DNA of 64,000 nt, taken from Actinoplanes solisilvae. Lineage in GTDB: Bacteria > Actinomycetota > Actinomycetes > Mycobacteriales > Micromonosporaceae. Both the position numbers and the translations under genes were made by a program. The stretch spans positions 1-64,000 of the forward strand of contig NZ_RJAC01000017.1 of NCBI RefSeq assembly GCF_003999975.1, in the 5' to 3' direction. Below the pieces are notes generated by a model, which was not told the origin of the DNA, made no database searches, and saw nothing but the letters and a program-made list of their open reading frames with translations. Numbering within the stretch: the first letter of the stretch is position 1; the number at the start of each line of letters is the position of its first letter. This document shows, piece by piece, positions 41,331-49,699 of the stretch.

Positions 41331-42575
41331 ATGAAGACCTGGGGAGCAAAGGGAAGGTGGCGGCTCGCCGCGATCACGGTGATCGCGGGCAGCGTGCTGC
41401 TGAGCTCGGGCTGTGGTGACGGTGACAAGAAGTCGTCCTCGTGGCAGGGCGGGGCGCAGCCGGGCAGCAGCGCCGGCGCCCCCGGCGGCGAGGGCGATCA
41501 GCCGTCGCCCCAGCCCACGCTGAGCACCGTCGCGGTGACGTCGCCGGCCGCCGAGGCGAAAGGCGTCGGCGCGATCGAGCCGATCAAATACTCGAGCGAA
41601 GATCCCGAGAACACCACCGTCAAGGTGACCGACGCCAAGGGTGAAGAGGTCGAGGGCACCCTCGACAAGGACGCCAAGACCTGGACCCCGGCCAAGGCCC
41701 TGCCGTGGGGCACGAAGTTCACCGTGACGGTCACCGGCGCCGAGGCCGAGGGCAAGGGCAACACCGCCACCAGCTCGTTCACCACGATGGCCAAGCCGGC
41801 GAAGCTGGTGCGCGTCTCGAGCTTCCTGGGCGACGGCCAGACGGTCGGCGTGGGCATGCCGCTGATCATCAAGTTCGGCCGGGCCATCCCCGAGAGCTAC
41901 CGCGACGACGTCGAGCGCCGCATGAAGGTGACCTCCACCCCGGCGCAGGAGGGCATCTGGCACTGGACGAGCCCGACCGAGGTGCACTACCGCCCCAAGG
42001 TCTTCTGGCAGGCCAACTCGAAGGTCTTCTACAAGGTCGCGCTGACCGGCGTCCCGCTGGGTAACGGCTACTACGGCCGTTCCGACCTGACCGTCGACCT
42101 CAAGGTCGGCCGCTCGTTCGTCATGACGGTGTCGAACAAGACCAAGCGGATGACGGTCAAGCAGGACGGCAAGGTCATCAAGACGATTCCGGTCAGCCTC
42201 GGCAAGCCGAGCACGCCGTCGTCGAGCGGCACGATGGTCGTCATCGAGAAGAAGAAGCACACGATCTTCGACACGACCGACGAGTTGCCGGCCGGTCAGG
42301 GCTACAAGACCCCGATCGACTTCGCCCAGCGCATCACGTGGAGTGGCCAGTTCATCCACGCGGCGCCGTGGTCGGAGGGCAAGCAGGGCCGTACGAACGT
42401 CTCGCACGGCTGTGTGAACGTCTCCGAGGCGATGGGTGCCTGGCTCTTCAGCCGCACGATGATGGGCGACCCGATCACGGTGTCGGGCACCGAGGAGAAA
42501 CTGAAGAACGGCAACGGCTGGACCGACTGGAACATGAGCTGGGAGCAGTACAAGAAGGGCTCCTACCTCAAGTAG
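41331..42575 (+). CDS. L,D-transpeptidase lipoprotein (second of tandem pair)
   Basis: 414 residues from the ATG at 41331 (GAGGGGACC site). Lipobox LLSSGC, Ser-rich linker, two Ig-like domains and a YkuD domain with SHGCVNV (Cys361). It matches the upstream gene along its length (for example KKMTVVQDGKTIKTMPVSLG versus KRMTVKQDGKVIKTIPVSLG), so the two arose by tandem duplication. Separate leaders suggest separate regulation. A strong terminator follows. Confidence 0.93.
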   Translation: MKTWGAKGRWRLAAITVIAGSVLLSSGCGDGDKKSSSWQGGAQPGSSAGAPGGEGDQPSPQPTLSTVAVTSPAAEAKGVGAIEPIKYSSEDPENTTVKVTDAKGEEVEGTLDKDAKTWTPAKALPWGTKFTVTVTGAEAEGKGNTATSSFTTMAKPAKLVRVSSFLGDGQTVGVGMPLIIKFGRAIPESYRDDVERRMKVTSTPAQEGIWHWTSPTEVHYRPKVFWQANSKVFYKVALTGVPLGNGYYGRSDLTVDLKVGRSFVMTVSNKTKRMTVKQDGKVIKTIPVSLGKPSTPSSSGTMVVIEKKKHTIFDTTDELPAGQGYKTPIDFAQRITWSGQFIHAAPWSEGKQGRTNVSHGCVNVSEAMGAWLFSRTMMGDPITVSGTEEKLKNGNGWTDWNMSWEQYKKGSYLK

Positions 42576-42590
42576 AACCCCACCGAAGTG

Positions 42591-42620
42591 AAAGGCCCGG
42601 TCGGCGACGACCGGGCCTTT
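42591..42620 (+). terminator. Rho-independent terminator after the Ldt pair
   Basis: A 12-bp perfect GC-rich stem (42591-42602 with 42609-42620) and 6-nt loop, whose 3' arm runs into a T stretch (TTTTTCCG). Confidence 0.9.
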
Positions 42621-42658
42621 TTCCGTTGTACGCCGGGAGATCGGCTTAGCCTGGCGAA

Positions 42659-43051
42659 ATGTCCCGAATTTGGATCGTGATCGCCGTGATCGCGCTGAGC
42701 GGCTGCGACGGTGCCGCGCCCCAGGAGGCCGCGCCTGCCCCCGCGAGCAGCCCGGCCGCCCCCAGCGCCGCCGTCGACGACCCTCCCGGCGCCCTGACCT
42801 GCGCGGCTCTGGCCACGGCGATCGCCCAGTCTTCCCTGATGGTCGCCGGCGTCGTCGACGACGTGGTCCGGAGCAGCGCCACCGCCGACGCGCCGGTCGC
42901 CGACGCCGCCGAGCGCCTTGGGGTGGCGTACGCGAAAGCGGTCTCGGCGGCCGGAACGGAGCAGGAGCCGGATGCCGTTGCGGCGGTGGGAGCTGCCGCC
43001 TCGGACATGTCCAGTGTCTGTTCGGACAGTGGGCTGAAGACCGTCGGATGA
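42659..43051 (+). CDS. Small Ala-rich lipoprotein, unknown function
   Basis: 130 residues with a short signal and lipobox ALSGC at residues ~13-17, then a Pro/Ala linker and a helical domain with two Cys (LTCAALATAI and SSVCSDSG), perhaps joined. No family recognised. It stands alone between the Ldt terminator and the MHYT gene. Confidence 0.7.
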   Translation: MSRIWIVIAVIALSGCDGAAPQEAAPAPASSPAAPSAAVDDPPGALTCAALATAIAQSSLMVAGVVDDVVRSSATADAPVADAAERLGVAYAKAVSAAGTEQEPDAVAAVGAAASDMSSVCSDSGLKTVG

Positions 43052-43233
43052 TCACGAACGCGGCCGGGTGGGATCTAATCGTGCGGCAAACCGCGTTCTG
43101 TCTGACCTGCACGTTCTTGAGGTGTTTGGCCGACCGTAACCGGTTCGTGACGCGAGTGGGTCACATTCCCTCTCACGCTCACATCCGAAAGTGCAGGATG
43201 CACTCTCGGAGCGGGTACAAGGAGGAGACCGCG

Positions 43234-44097
43234 ATGGCCACGATCCATCACTTCGACCACGGGTGGATCACCCCCACCATCAGCTACGTCCTGTCTGTTC
43301 TCGGTTCGATGCTCGGCCTCACCTGTGCCGTGCGGTTCCGGTCGGCCTCGGTGCGCAGTGAGCGCATCTGGTGGCTCGTGCTCGCCTCGCTCTCGATCGG
43401 CGGCACCGCGATCTGGAGCATGCACTTCGTCGCGATGATGGGCTTCAACGTCGACGGCACGCCGATCCGCTACGACGTCGGCCTGACCGCGGCCAGCGCG
43501 ATCCTGGCCGTGGTCGCGGTCGGTGTCGGCCTGGCGATCGCGCTGCTCGGCAAGGGCGCGCGCAACCTGCGCATCATCCTCGGTGGCATCGTCGCCGGTC
43601 TGGGCGTCGCCGCGATGCACTACACGGGCATGGCCGCCATGAAGCTCAACGGCGACGTCTCGTACGGAATGACCCTGGTCGGTGCCTCGATCGGCATCGC
43701 CGTCGTCGCCGCGGCCGTCGCGCTCTGGCTCGCCGTCACGGTGCGCAGTCCGCTGGTCATCTTCGTCGCCGCCCTCGTCATGGGCGTCGCGGTCAACGGC
43801 ATGCACTTCACCGGCATGTTCGCGATGTCGGTGAGCTCGCTCCCGTCGGCCGGTGACCTGCCGGGTGCGACCGCGAGCGGCATGCTGGTCCCGATCGGCG
43901 TCGCCGTGGTCTTCGGGATCATCGCCCTCGCGTACGTCCTGATGTCCGCCCCGACCGAGGAGGACCGCGCCGCCTCGGCCTACCTGGCCCAGCGCCGCGA
44001 GGAGGCGGCCGCCCGCGCCCCGCAGCCGACGGCCCCGCGCGACCCCAGCAGCCTGGCCTCGGCCAACTGGACCTACCGGGACCGCTCCTCTCGCTGA
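43234..44097 (+). CDS. MHYT-domain integral membrane protein
   Basis: 287 residues from the ATG at 43234, with an AAGGAGG site. About seven membrane helices, and the three MHYT-type motifs: SMHFVAMM, AMHYTGMAAM and GMHFTGMFAM. MHYT domains are predicted to bind copper and sense oxygen, CO or NO; most are fused to GGDEF/EAL or kinase outputs. Here no output domain follows; only a ~65-residue Ala/Arg-rich cytoplasmic tail. Its partner, if any, must be in trans. Confidence 0.9.
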   Translation: MATIHHFDHGWITPTISYVLSVLGSMLGLTCAVRFRSASVRSERIWWLVLASLSIGGTAIWSMHFVAMMGFNVDGTPIRYDVGLTAASAILAVVAVGVGLAIALLGKGARNLRIILGGIVAGLGVAAMHYTGMAAMKLNGDVSYGMTLVGASIGIAVVAAAVALWLAVTVRSPLVIFVAALVMGVAVNGMHFTGMFAMSVSSLPSAGDLPGATASGMLVPIGVAVVFGIIALAYVLMSAPTEEDRAASAYLAQRREEAAARAPQPTAPRDPSSLASANWTYRDRSSR

Positions 44098-44109
44098 GAC
44101 TTGCGCCAC

Positions 44110-44141
44110 ACAAAGGGCCGGCCGAAAGGCCGGCCCTTTGT
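44110..44141. terminator. Strong hairpin terminator after the MHYT gene
   Basis: A perfect 14-bp stem (44110-44123 with 44128-44141) with GAAA tetraloop; the outer arms are ACAAAGG/CCTTTGT, so it could work in both directions. T-run is short. Confidence 0.85.
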
Positions 44142-44406
44142 CATATGACGCTCCGAGGCCGAAATCGCCGAGACGACGCGTCAACTTCACATTCGAGGCG
44201 CGACAGTCACGTTGAGTAATCATCTGATCAGCGGAGCGAACTCCCTGTCGTCACTTGTCTCCCTCTCGTTTCTGGCGCCGGACGCGGTGGCCGATCGGGT
44301 GATCGCCGAGGTCCGCACGGTCGCGCGATCGTGCCTGCCTGTCACAACCAAACGCGGATAGCCTCTTTCGCAGGCAGCGGAGTGTGGCGATCGAGGCGAG
44401 GACGAT
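44142..44406. promoter_or_regulatory. Leader region of the KASIII gene
   Basis: About 265 bp with no convincing gene. The last part before the ATG at 44407 has GAGGCGAGGACGAT as ribosome site. No terminator or clear operator beyond that; some lower GC from 44160 to 44240. Confidence 0.35.
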
Positions 44407-45399
44407 ATGGGCATTGGCATCCTGGGTACGGGCTCTTACCTGCCTGCTGAGGTGGTCACTAATGACGATCTGGTGCGCCTCGTGCCGGACGCTGATCCGG
44501 AGTGGGTCGCCCGCAAGACGATGATTCGGGCTCGCCGTTTCGCCGCTCCCGACGAGGCCGCGTCCGACCTCGCGGCCGAGGCCGCGCGGGCCGCGCTGGA
44601 GAGCTCGGGGCTCGAGGCGGTCGACATCGACTACCTGATCGTCTCTACGTCAACCGGTGACTCTCCGCAACCCCCGACCTCGTCGTTGGTTCAGGCGAAG
44701 ATCGGCGCGAACCGGGCCGCCTGCTTCGACATCAACGTGGTCTGCGCGGGCTTCGTCTTCGGGGTCGCCTTGGCCAACAGCCTCGTCGCGATGAACCCGA
44801 CCGCGAAGGTCCTGGTGGTCGCGTCGGACGTCTACTCCCGCATCCTCGACTTCGGCGATCGCCGTACGGCCGTGCTCTTCGGCGACGGGGCCGGCGCGGC
44901 GGTCGTGGGCCGGGTGGCCGAGGGCTACGGCTTCCTCGACCTCGAACTGGTCTCACGGGGCGAGGCGAGCGAACTGATCCACGTGCCCGCCGGCGGCAGC
45001 CGACTGCCTGCCTCGGCCGACACGATCGCGAACGGCGACCACTACTTCAAGATGAACGGCCGCGGCGTCCGCGAGTTCGTCAACAGCGGCGTACCCCCGG
45101 CTTTCGAGAGCCTGCTCAAGCGGGCCGGCGTGGCCGTCGAGGACGTCGACCACTTCGTGCCGCACCAGGCCAACGGTGTCATGCTGGCCGAGCTCGTCGA
45201 GGCGGCCGGACTGGGTGCGGCCGCGACCCACCTGACCCTCGACCGCTACGGCAACGTCGGCAGCGCCTCGGTGCCCGTCACGCTCGACGACGCCGTACGC
45301 AAAGGCTCGATGAACGAGGGCGACATCGTGCTGATGGCCGGTTTCGGCGGCGGCATGTCGGTCGGCGCCGCGCTGATGCGCTGGGGCGGCGTCCGCTAG
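44407..45399 (+). CDS. fabH: Beta-ketoacyl-ACP synthase III
   Basis: 330 residues, thiolase fold. Catalytic triad in order: Cys113 in NVVCAGFVFG, His253 in FVPHQAN, Asn283 in YGNVGSAS; plus GGGMSVGAALM at the C-terminus. This is the KASIII (FabH) pattern that condenses acyl-CoA with malonyl-ACP. The neighbours are not other fatty-acid genes, so it may be a second KASIII for special lipids or natural products rather than the housekeeping enzyme. Its stop overlaps that of the convergent small gene. Confidence 0.9.
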   Translation: MGIGILGTGSYLPAEVVTNDDLVRLVPDADPEWVARKTMIRARRFAAPDEAASDLAAEAARAALESSGLEAVDIDYLIVSTSTGDSPQPPTSSLVQAKIGANRAACFDINVVCAGFVFGVALANSLVAMNPTAKVLVVASDVYSRILDFGDRRTAVLFGDGAGAAVVGRVAEGYGFLDLELVSRGEASELIHVPAGGSRLPASADTIANGDHYFKMNGRGVREFVNSGVPPAFESLLKRAGVAVEDVDHFVPHQANGVMLAELVEAAGLGAAATHLTLDRYGNVGSASVPVTLDDAVRKGSMNEGDIVLMAGFGGGMSVGAALMRWGGVR

Positions 45400-45746
45400 G
45401 GGCGCGGTTGGACGAGCCAGTTCCAGGCGCGCTTGAGCGTGTCCTGGAGCCCCTCGTCGGCCACGCGCGCCGACGGGTCCTCGCTCGGCTCGGGCAGCTC
45501 GGCGCCCGGCACGCTGAGGATCACGCCGTGCTCGAAGAGGCCGCTCACCTTGGCCGCCGGCGCGAACCGGTGCCCGTGCGGCGTCTTGACGATCAGCCCG
45601 TGAAAGACGTCCTGCTGCTCGTCGTCCAGCACGTGCTCGACCTCGCCGACGCGCGCACCCGACTGGTCGTAGACGGGCGTGCCGTCCTTGAGCACGAGGT
45701 AGGCGACGGGCGCGCCGAGATCCTCGGGAGCTTCGTTCTGAGTCAT
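45396..45746 (-). CDS. Small PRC-barrel-like protein
   Basis: 116 residues with LVLKDGTPVYDQSGARVGEV and VFHGLIVKTPHGHRFAPAAKV, the beta-barrel pattern of PRC-type domains, then a helix RVADEGLQDTLKRAWNWL. The stop shares CTAG with the convergent KASIII gene. Such single-barrel proteins are common in actinobacteria; function unknown. Confidence 0.65.
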   Translation of the reverse strand: MTQNEAPEDLGAPVAYLVLKDGTPVYDQSGARVGEVEHVLDDEQQDVFHGLIVKTPHGHRFAPAAKVSGLFEHGVILSVPGAELPEPSEDPSARVADEGLQDTLKRAWNWLVQPRP

Positions 45747-45775
45747 GGCCGCGGGGTACCCCCGGGCGGCGCCGA

Positions 45776-46213
45776 CTATGCCTGCGCCGCCGGCGGGAGA
45801 CTGGCGACCTCGCGGTAGAACCGGTTGATCTGCCGCACCGTCGACTCGAACTCGTCGAGGCCGAACGGCTTGGTGACATAGGCGTTGGCGCGGTGCTGAT
45901 AGCTGGCGACAATGTCGGGCTCGGCGCCCGATGTCGTCAGAATCACCACCGGGATGGCCTTGAGCCGCTCGTCGGTCTTGATCGCCTCGAGCGTCTCGCG
46001 CCCGTCCATGCGCGGCATGTTCAGATCGAGCAGGATCAGGTCGGGCCGGCTCGCCTGCGCATAACTACCCTCACGTCGCAGGTAGTCGAGCGCTTCACGG
46101 CCGTCGGCCACCCGGTCGACGCTAGCGCGCGTCTCCGCCGCCTCGAGCGCCTCAGAGATCATGAGGGCGTCGGCGTCGTCGTCATCGACGACGAGAATCT
46201 GCAGGCTGCGCAC
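45776..46213 (-). CDS. Single-domain response regulator (Rcp1-like)
   Basis: 145 residues from the GTG at 46213 (RSLQILVVDDDDADALMI), with GGGAGG upstream; a longer reading from 46252 lacks support. Acid pocket DDDDAD, phosphoacceptor Asp63 in LILLDLNMPRMDG, Thr in ILTTSG, Lys in YVTKPFGLDEF. No output domain; the RREGSYAQASRPD insertion is typical of the Rcp1/cyanobacterial-phytochrome-partner class. Partner kinase not in the window. Confidence 0.92.
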   Translation of the reverse strand: MRSLQILVVDDDDADALMISEALEAAETRASVDRVADGREALDYLRREGSYAQASRPDLILLDLNMPRMDGRETLEAIKTDERLKAIPVVILTTSGAEPDIVASYQHRANAYVTKPFGLDEFESTVRQINRFYREVASLPPAAQA

Positions 46214-46261
46214 AGGCCTCCCTTGTTTGCTGTGCCGCAAGCATAGGGGCACATCCCGCGT

Positions 46262-46654
46262 TCAACTACTTCCGGGCGTGCCTTCCTCAGCCGGCATGTC
46301 AGCCGCCGGTTCATCGGCGAACCACTGCCTCACCTGCGCCGCCGGCAGGTCGAATCCGGTCGCCCGGATCCCCGACCAATTCACCCCCACCAACATGCGG
46401 TCAGCCTCGAGTCGCCCGAGCCACGTCCCCAGCCACTCATCGACGTCGACACTGACCACCTCGAACCCCCGATAGGCCGCCACCTGATCGACCACACGCC
46501 CCGCCCGCGTCGGCTTCGACCAGAACGGCACAGTCCGCCGCCCGTCCTCCCCGACCGGCGCCGGCAACCCCGCCCCGTCCCGAATCGAGAAGACCCGCCC
46601 CTCCTGGCCGGCCTCCCGCCGAAACGCCGCCCGATGAGCCCCACTCAATGACAT
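46262..46654 (-). CDS. DUF2750 family protein
   Basis: 130 residues from the ATG at 46654 (MSLSGAHRAAFRREAGQEGR). It has RRTVPFWSKPTRAGRVVDQV and FEVVSVDVDEWLGTWLGRLE, matching the DUF2750 layout (PFWS..., then ...EWL..L). Soluble, function unknown. The reading upstream of 46654 is GC shadow. Confidence 0.7.
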   Translation of the reverse strand: MSLSGAHRAAFRREAGQEGRVFSIRDGAGLPAPVGEDGRRTVPFWSKPTRAGRVVDQVAAYRGFEVVSVDVDEWLGTWLGRLEADRMLVGVNWSGIRATGFDLPAAQVRQWFADEPAADMPAEEGTPGSS

Positions 46655-47543
46655 ACCCCTATTCTGTCCTAAAAATCGCATTTGGTACGCCACGTGGCCG
46701 TTGACAACCGCAAGGAGGGTCGCCCTCGCTGCTCCTCGCGAGCTCCCTGCCACTCCAGGCCGCAGCGCGCCTTTCGCGCCACTGCCTGGCTCAGGCCCCG
46801 GCCGTGGCTCGCAGCTCGCTCGCGCGGGCCGGGTTGCGCCGGGACAGTCGTCGCGCCGCCGGGCTACAGCCCTCGTCGCCGTCGAGGACGCTCTCCGCCT
46901 CGGGTCCAAGGATCGGGCGTCGGTGGTCGATGAACATCAGGCTCGGATGACTCGGTCGCGGGTCATCCGGGTTGCTCCGCTATCGGATTGCTCTATCCGT
47001 GTGTCCCCGGGTGCTCGTGTCGCGTCGTCCTGGATCGCGTCGTCCCGGGGTGCTCGTGTCGCGTCGTTCCGGATCGTGTCGTCCCGGGCTGCTCGTTCGC
47101 GTCGTGTCGGGGCTTCCAGGGTCGCGTTGCTGCTCGGGTCGCGTCGTTTCGGGTTGGACGGGTGGCAGCGGGCGGGTGGCGCTCGCCGGCGTGGTGCGCG
47201 CTGCGGCCCGTACAGGTGTTGCGGTGCTTCTGCGGCGGCATTCTTTCGTATTCTTGAAATTGTCTATACGTGCAGGTGAAGTGCTATTCAACGGGGTTCT
47301 GAGTTTGATTCTGGGAGCTTCTGGCGGTGTCTTCCGGTCACTTCTGGCGGCGCTCGGAGACACGAGCCGAACGCCTGATCAACATCATCTTTTCGGCCTA
47401 CGAGAGATAAACATTTAGTACAAGAAAGTGGAATTCGTCCCGAAACGCGGCGTAAAGACGACGCGAAATCGGGCGGTGGCCATAGTGTCCGTTTTGTCGG
47501 TTTGATGCACAGCCGGACACTCATCAGTCACTGGAGGAAACAC
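46655..47543. other. Gene-poor 0.9-kb region with degenerate direct repeats
   Basis: No supported gene. From about 47006 to 47120 there are three imperfect 39-bp direct repeats (units near 47006, 47045, 47084) sharing TGCTCGTGTCGCGTCGT. Beyond 47220 the sequence becomes less GC-rich (up to 47470), likely holding the promoter for the secreted protein that starts at 47544. Several in-frame readings through the repeats exist but have no coding character. Confidence 0.6.
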
Positions 47544-48332
47544 ATGAACAACAGTCGACGCATCGGGGCGCTGGTAGCCACGGCTACGGCGGCGGTCGGC
47601 ATGGCTACGGTGACCGTTACGGCGCCCGCCGCGGCCGTCGTCGCAAAGGGGCCGCAGCCGGTTTCCGGTTGGCTCGGCGCGGTGAAGGCCAACTCCGACA
47701 GCTGGGTGAAGATCTTCTGGCGCACGGACAAGCGGGTCTGCGACGTGCAGGTTCGGGTCAGCGGCCGCGATGTCGATGTCTCCTACCCGGGTAGGCGCAA
47801 GTTCGCGTCGTTCACCCGGGGCGACTCGCTGCGTCCAGGCCGCGGCGACTTCACCGCCGTCGAGGTCAACCCCGACTTCGACCGCGCCGGTGTGGCCCGC
47901 CTCCGCGCCACGATGTCCTACGACGGATGTGGCCGCCGCGATCGCACCGAGTTCAAGTCGTTCACGCTGTCGCTCCCGGTCCTCCGCAACACGGGTCGCC
48001 CGGGCAACGACCGTCCGGGCAGCAACGACCGTCCGGGCAGCAACGACCGGCCGGGCAGCAACGACCGTCCGGGCAGCAACGACCGTCCGGGCAGCAACGA
48101 CCGGCCGGGCAACAACGACCGGCCCGGTAGCAGCGACCGGCCCGGTAACAACGACCGGCCCGGTAGCAGCGACCGGCCCGGTAACAACGACCGGCCCGGT
48201 AACAACGACCGGCCCGGTAACAATGACCGGCCGAGCAACAGCGACCGGCCGAGCAACCCGGTGAGCCCGGTTACGTCGCCTGCGGCCAGCCCGACGGTTT
48301 CGCCTGCGGCCAGCCCGACGGCTGCCGCCTAG
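47544..48332 (+). CDS. Secreted protein with NDRPG(S/N) hexapeptide-repeat tail
   Basis: 262 residues from the ATG at 47544 (TGGAGGAAACAC site); signal peptide to ~VTAPAAA. A ~120-residue globular domain contains SWVKIFWRTDKRVCDVQV, YPGRRKFASFTRGDSL and a second Cys in SYDGCGRR (likely disulfide). Then ~13 copies of (S/N)NDRPG and a Ser/Pro/Ala tail, a disordered, probably wall-spanning or stalk segment. The globular domain is shared with the gene at 49038. Function unknown. Confidence 0.82.
   Translation: MNNSRRIGALVATATAAVGMATVTVTAPAAAVVAKGPQPVSGWLGAVKANSDSWVKIFWRTDKRVCDVQVRVSGRDVDVSYPGRRKFASFTRGDSLRPGRGDFTAVEVNPDFDRAGVARLRATMSYDGCGRRDRTEFKSFTLSLPVLRNTGRPGNDRPGSNDRPGSNDRPGSNDRPGSNDRPGSNDRPGNNDRPGSSDRPGNNDRPGSSDRPGNNDRPGNNDRPGNNDRPSNSDRPSNPVSPVTSPAASPTVSPAASPTAAA
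48012..48257 (+). repeat. 18-bp coding tandem repeat
   Basis: About 13 imperfect 18-bp units encoding (S/N)NDRPG; units alternate between CGTCCGGGCAGCAACGAC and CGGCCCGGTAACAACGAC types, so the array has grown by unequal duplication of both single and paired units. Copy number is likely to vary between strains. Confidence 0.92.
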
Positions 48333-49037
48333 CGGTTCGCCGGCGTGCGGCGACGTGAGCGGCGGCGCGCGTGGACGGCTTCCAGCCCCGCGCGGGGCGA
48401 GGGCGTCGGCATCAACCTCGCGCGACGTCGTCTGACTCGCGGATTCGAAGTTGGCCTTCAGGGTCCTCGATCATCCGAGAACGGTCGGTTCGAGCCGGCC
48501 GCGGTTGTGCCGAGGATCAGGCCAAGGCGGGCCGGCTGACGTAACCGCGGCGGGTCCCGGGGCCACTGATTGAGTCAGTGAGCCGGGGCCTGCCTCCGGT
48601 TTCGCGTCCCGAGGACCGGGCGGATGCGAGGACCGGGCGGATGCGAGGACCGGGCGGACGCGACGACCGGACGGCGCATGGAACGGGCGGACGCGACGAT
48701 TGGACGGCGCATGGCACGGGCAGCGCGTCAATCGGGCAGCGCGTCAATTGGGCGGCGCGAGGGGGCAAGTGGCGCTGGGGCAACTCGTGCGCGGGGTCGA
48801 GGTCGGGGAGTGGGGACGCACTTCGCGATCGGATCGTCGGCCGTGTTCGCGTGCGGCGTCAGGGAACGCCGGGCCGCAGCGGGCCTATGGCCGTGAGGGG
48901 CGACGGCGCGGGACTGCTGGCCCCGAACTTGCCACGACTCGTACTAAATGGGGTAAAGCTCTCTAACCCGAAATCAGCGTTATAGCATGATCCCGGCGTG
49001 GGTCGCCCGGGGGAGCGGCCGGCAGGGAGGAACCGAG
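48333..49037. other. Repeat-containing 0.7-kb gap between two paralogous genes
   Basis: No supported gene. From about 48610 to 48760 there are tandem imperfect repeats: three 17-bp units (AGGACCGGGCGGATGCG-type) followed by related GACGGCGCATGG and CGGGCAGCGCGTCAAT doublets. The flank near 48930-48985 is lower in GC and probably holds the promoter of the gene at 49038. Confidence 0.6.
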
Positions 49038-49559
49038 ATGAGAACGGGTCATCGGATCGGGATCGTCGTTACTGCGGTCGTCGGCATCGTGGCGGTGGTG
49101 GGTGTGAGCCCGGCCGCGGCTTCCGGGACGCGCACGGCGGCCGAGCCAAACACGCAGCACGCACAAAATACGGCCCACGCACAGAACAAAAAGGCGAAGG
49201 CAGCGCCGAAGAAGGGCCCGCGCCCGGTCAGTCAGGTGCTGTCGGCGGTCGACGCGGGCGAGTCGGCCTGGGTGCGGGTGCGGTGGAAGACCGATCGGCG
49301 CGTCTGTGACGTGCAGGTCGTCGTCTGGGGGGACGACGACGTCGTGATCGATTACCCGGGGGAGCGGGAGTTCACGTCCTTCTCGCGCGGCGATTCGCTC
49401 GGGCTGGGCCGCGCCGATTACACCTCGTTCCGGGTCGAGGCCAACCCCGACGGCAACGACTTCTCGCTTCTCGCGGCCACCATCAGCTACACCGACTGCA
49501 AACGCGGATCGCCGCTTCTCACCCATACCTCCGGCCTGATGCTCCCGGCGCGGAGCTGA
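49038..49559 (+). CDS. Secreted paralog of the repeat-tailed protein
   Basis: 173 residues from the ATG at 49038 (GGGAGGAACCGAG). Signal peptide to ~SPAAA, then a Gln/Ala/Lys-rich linker and the shared domain AWVRVRWKTDRRVCDVQV, YPGEREFTSFSRGDSL, SYTDCKRG. It is ~45% similar by eye to the N-terminal domain of the protein at 47544 but lacks the repeat tail. Two conserved Cys. A small new secreted-domain family is suggested. Confidence 0.82.
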   Translation: MRTGHRIGIVVTAVVGIVAVVGVSPAAASGTRTAAEPNTQHAQNTAHAQNKKAKAAPKKGPRPVSQVLSAVDAGESAWVRVRWKTDRRVCDVQVVVWGDDDVVIDYPGEREFTSFSRGDSLGLGRADYTSFRVEANPDGNDFSLLAATISYTDCKRGSPLLTHTSGLMLPARS

Positions 49560-49580
49560 CTGAAGGCCGACTACATAGCA

Positions 49581-49598
49581 GGCGCCGGGCCCGGCGCC
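49581..49598. other. 18-bp perfect palindrome
   Basis: GGCGCCGGGCCCGGCGCC is fully self-complementary, 21 bp after the stop at 49559. It could be part of a terminator region, with the hairpin at 49663-49699. Confidence 0.6.
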
Positions 49599-49662
49599 GG
49601 ATAAACCAGGGCGGCTTCGATCCGCCGATCAGGAACGGCGACGAGCGTCGCCGGACATAGCG

Positions 49663-49699
49663 AACGGTGCCCGGCTCCCACAAGGGGCCGGGCACCGTT
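49663..49699. terminator. Hairpin between convergent genes
   Basis: A 13-bp perfect stem (49663-49675 with 49687-49699) with an 11-nt loop that can pair further (CCC/GGG). It abuts the stop codon of the convergent gene at 49700; a TTTC follows on the plus strand. Confidence 0.75.

Noticed and set aside
46972..47418. 148-codon plus-strand ORF through the 39-bp repeats
   Set aside because: Arg/Ser/Val repeats arise from the DNA repeat, there is no ribosome site or recognisable domain, and both strands are open.
48012..48257. CRISPR array
   Set aside because: Units are 18 bp, contiguous without spacers and in frame, encoding (S/N)NDRPG in a secreted protein.
49581..49598. Possible resolution or recombination site (perfect palindrome)
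   Set aside because: There is no flanking recombinase gene or second copy. GC-only palindromes of this length are common in such genomes and it sits between convergent genes with another hairpin.
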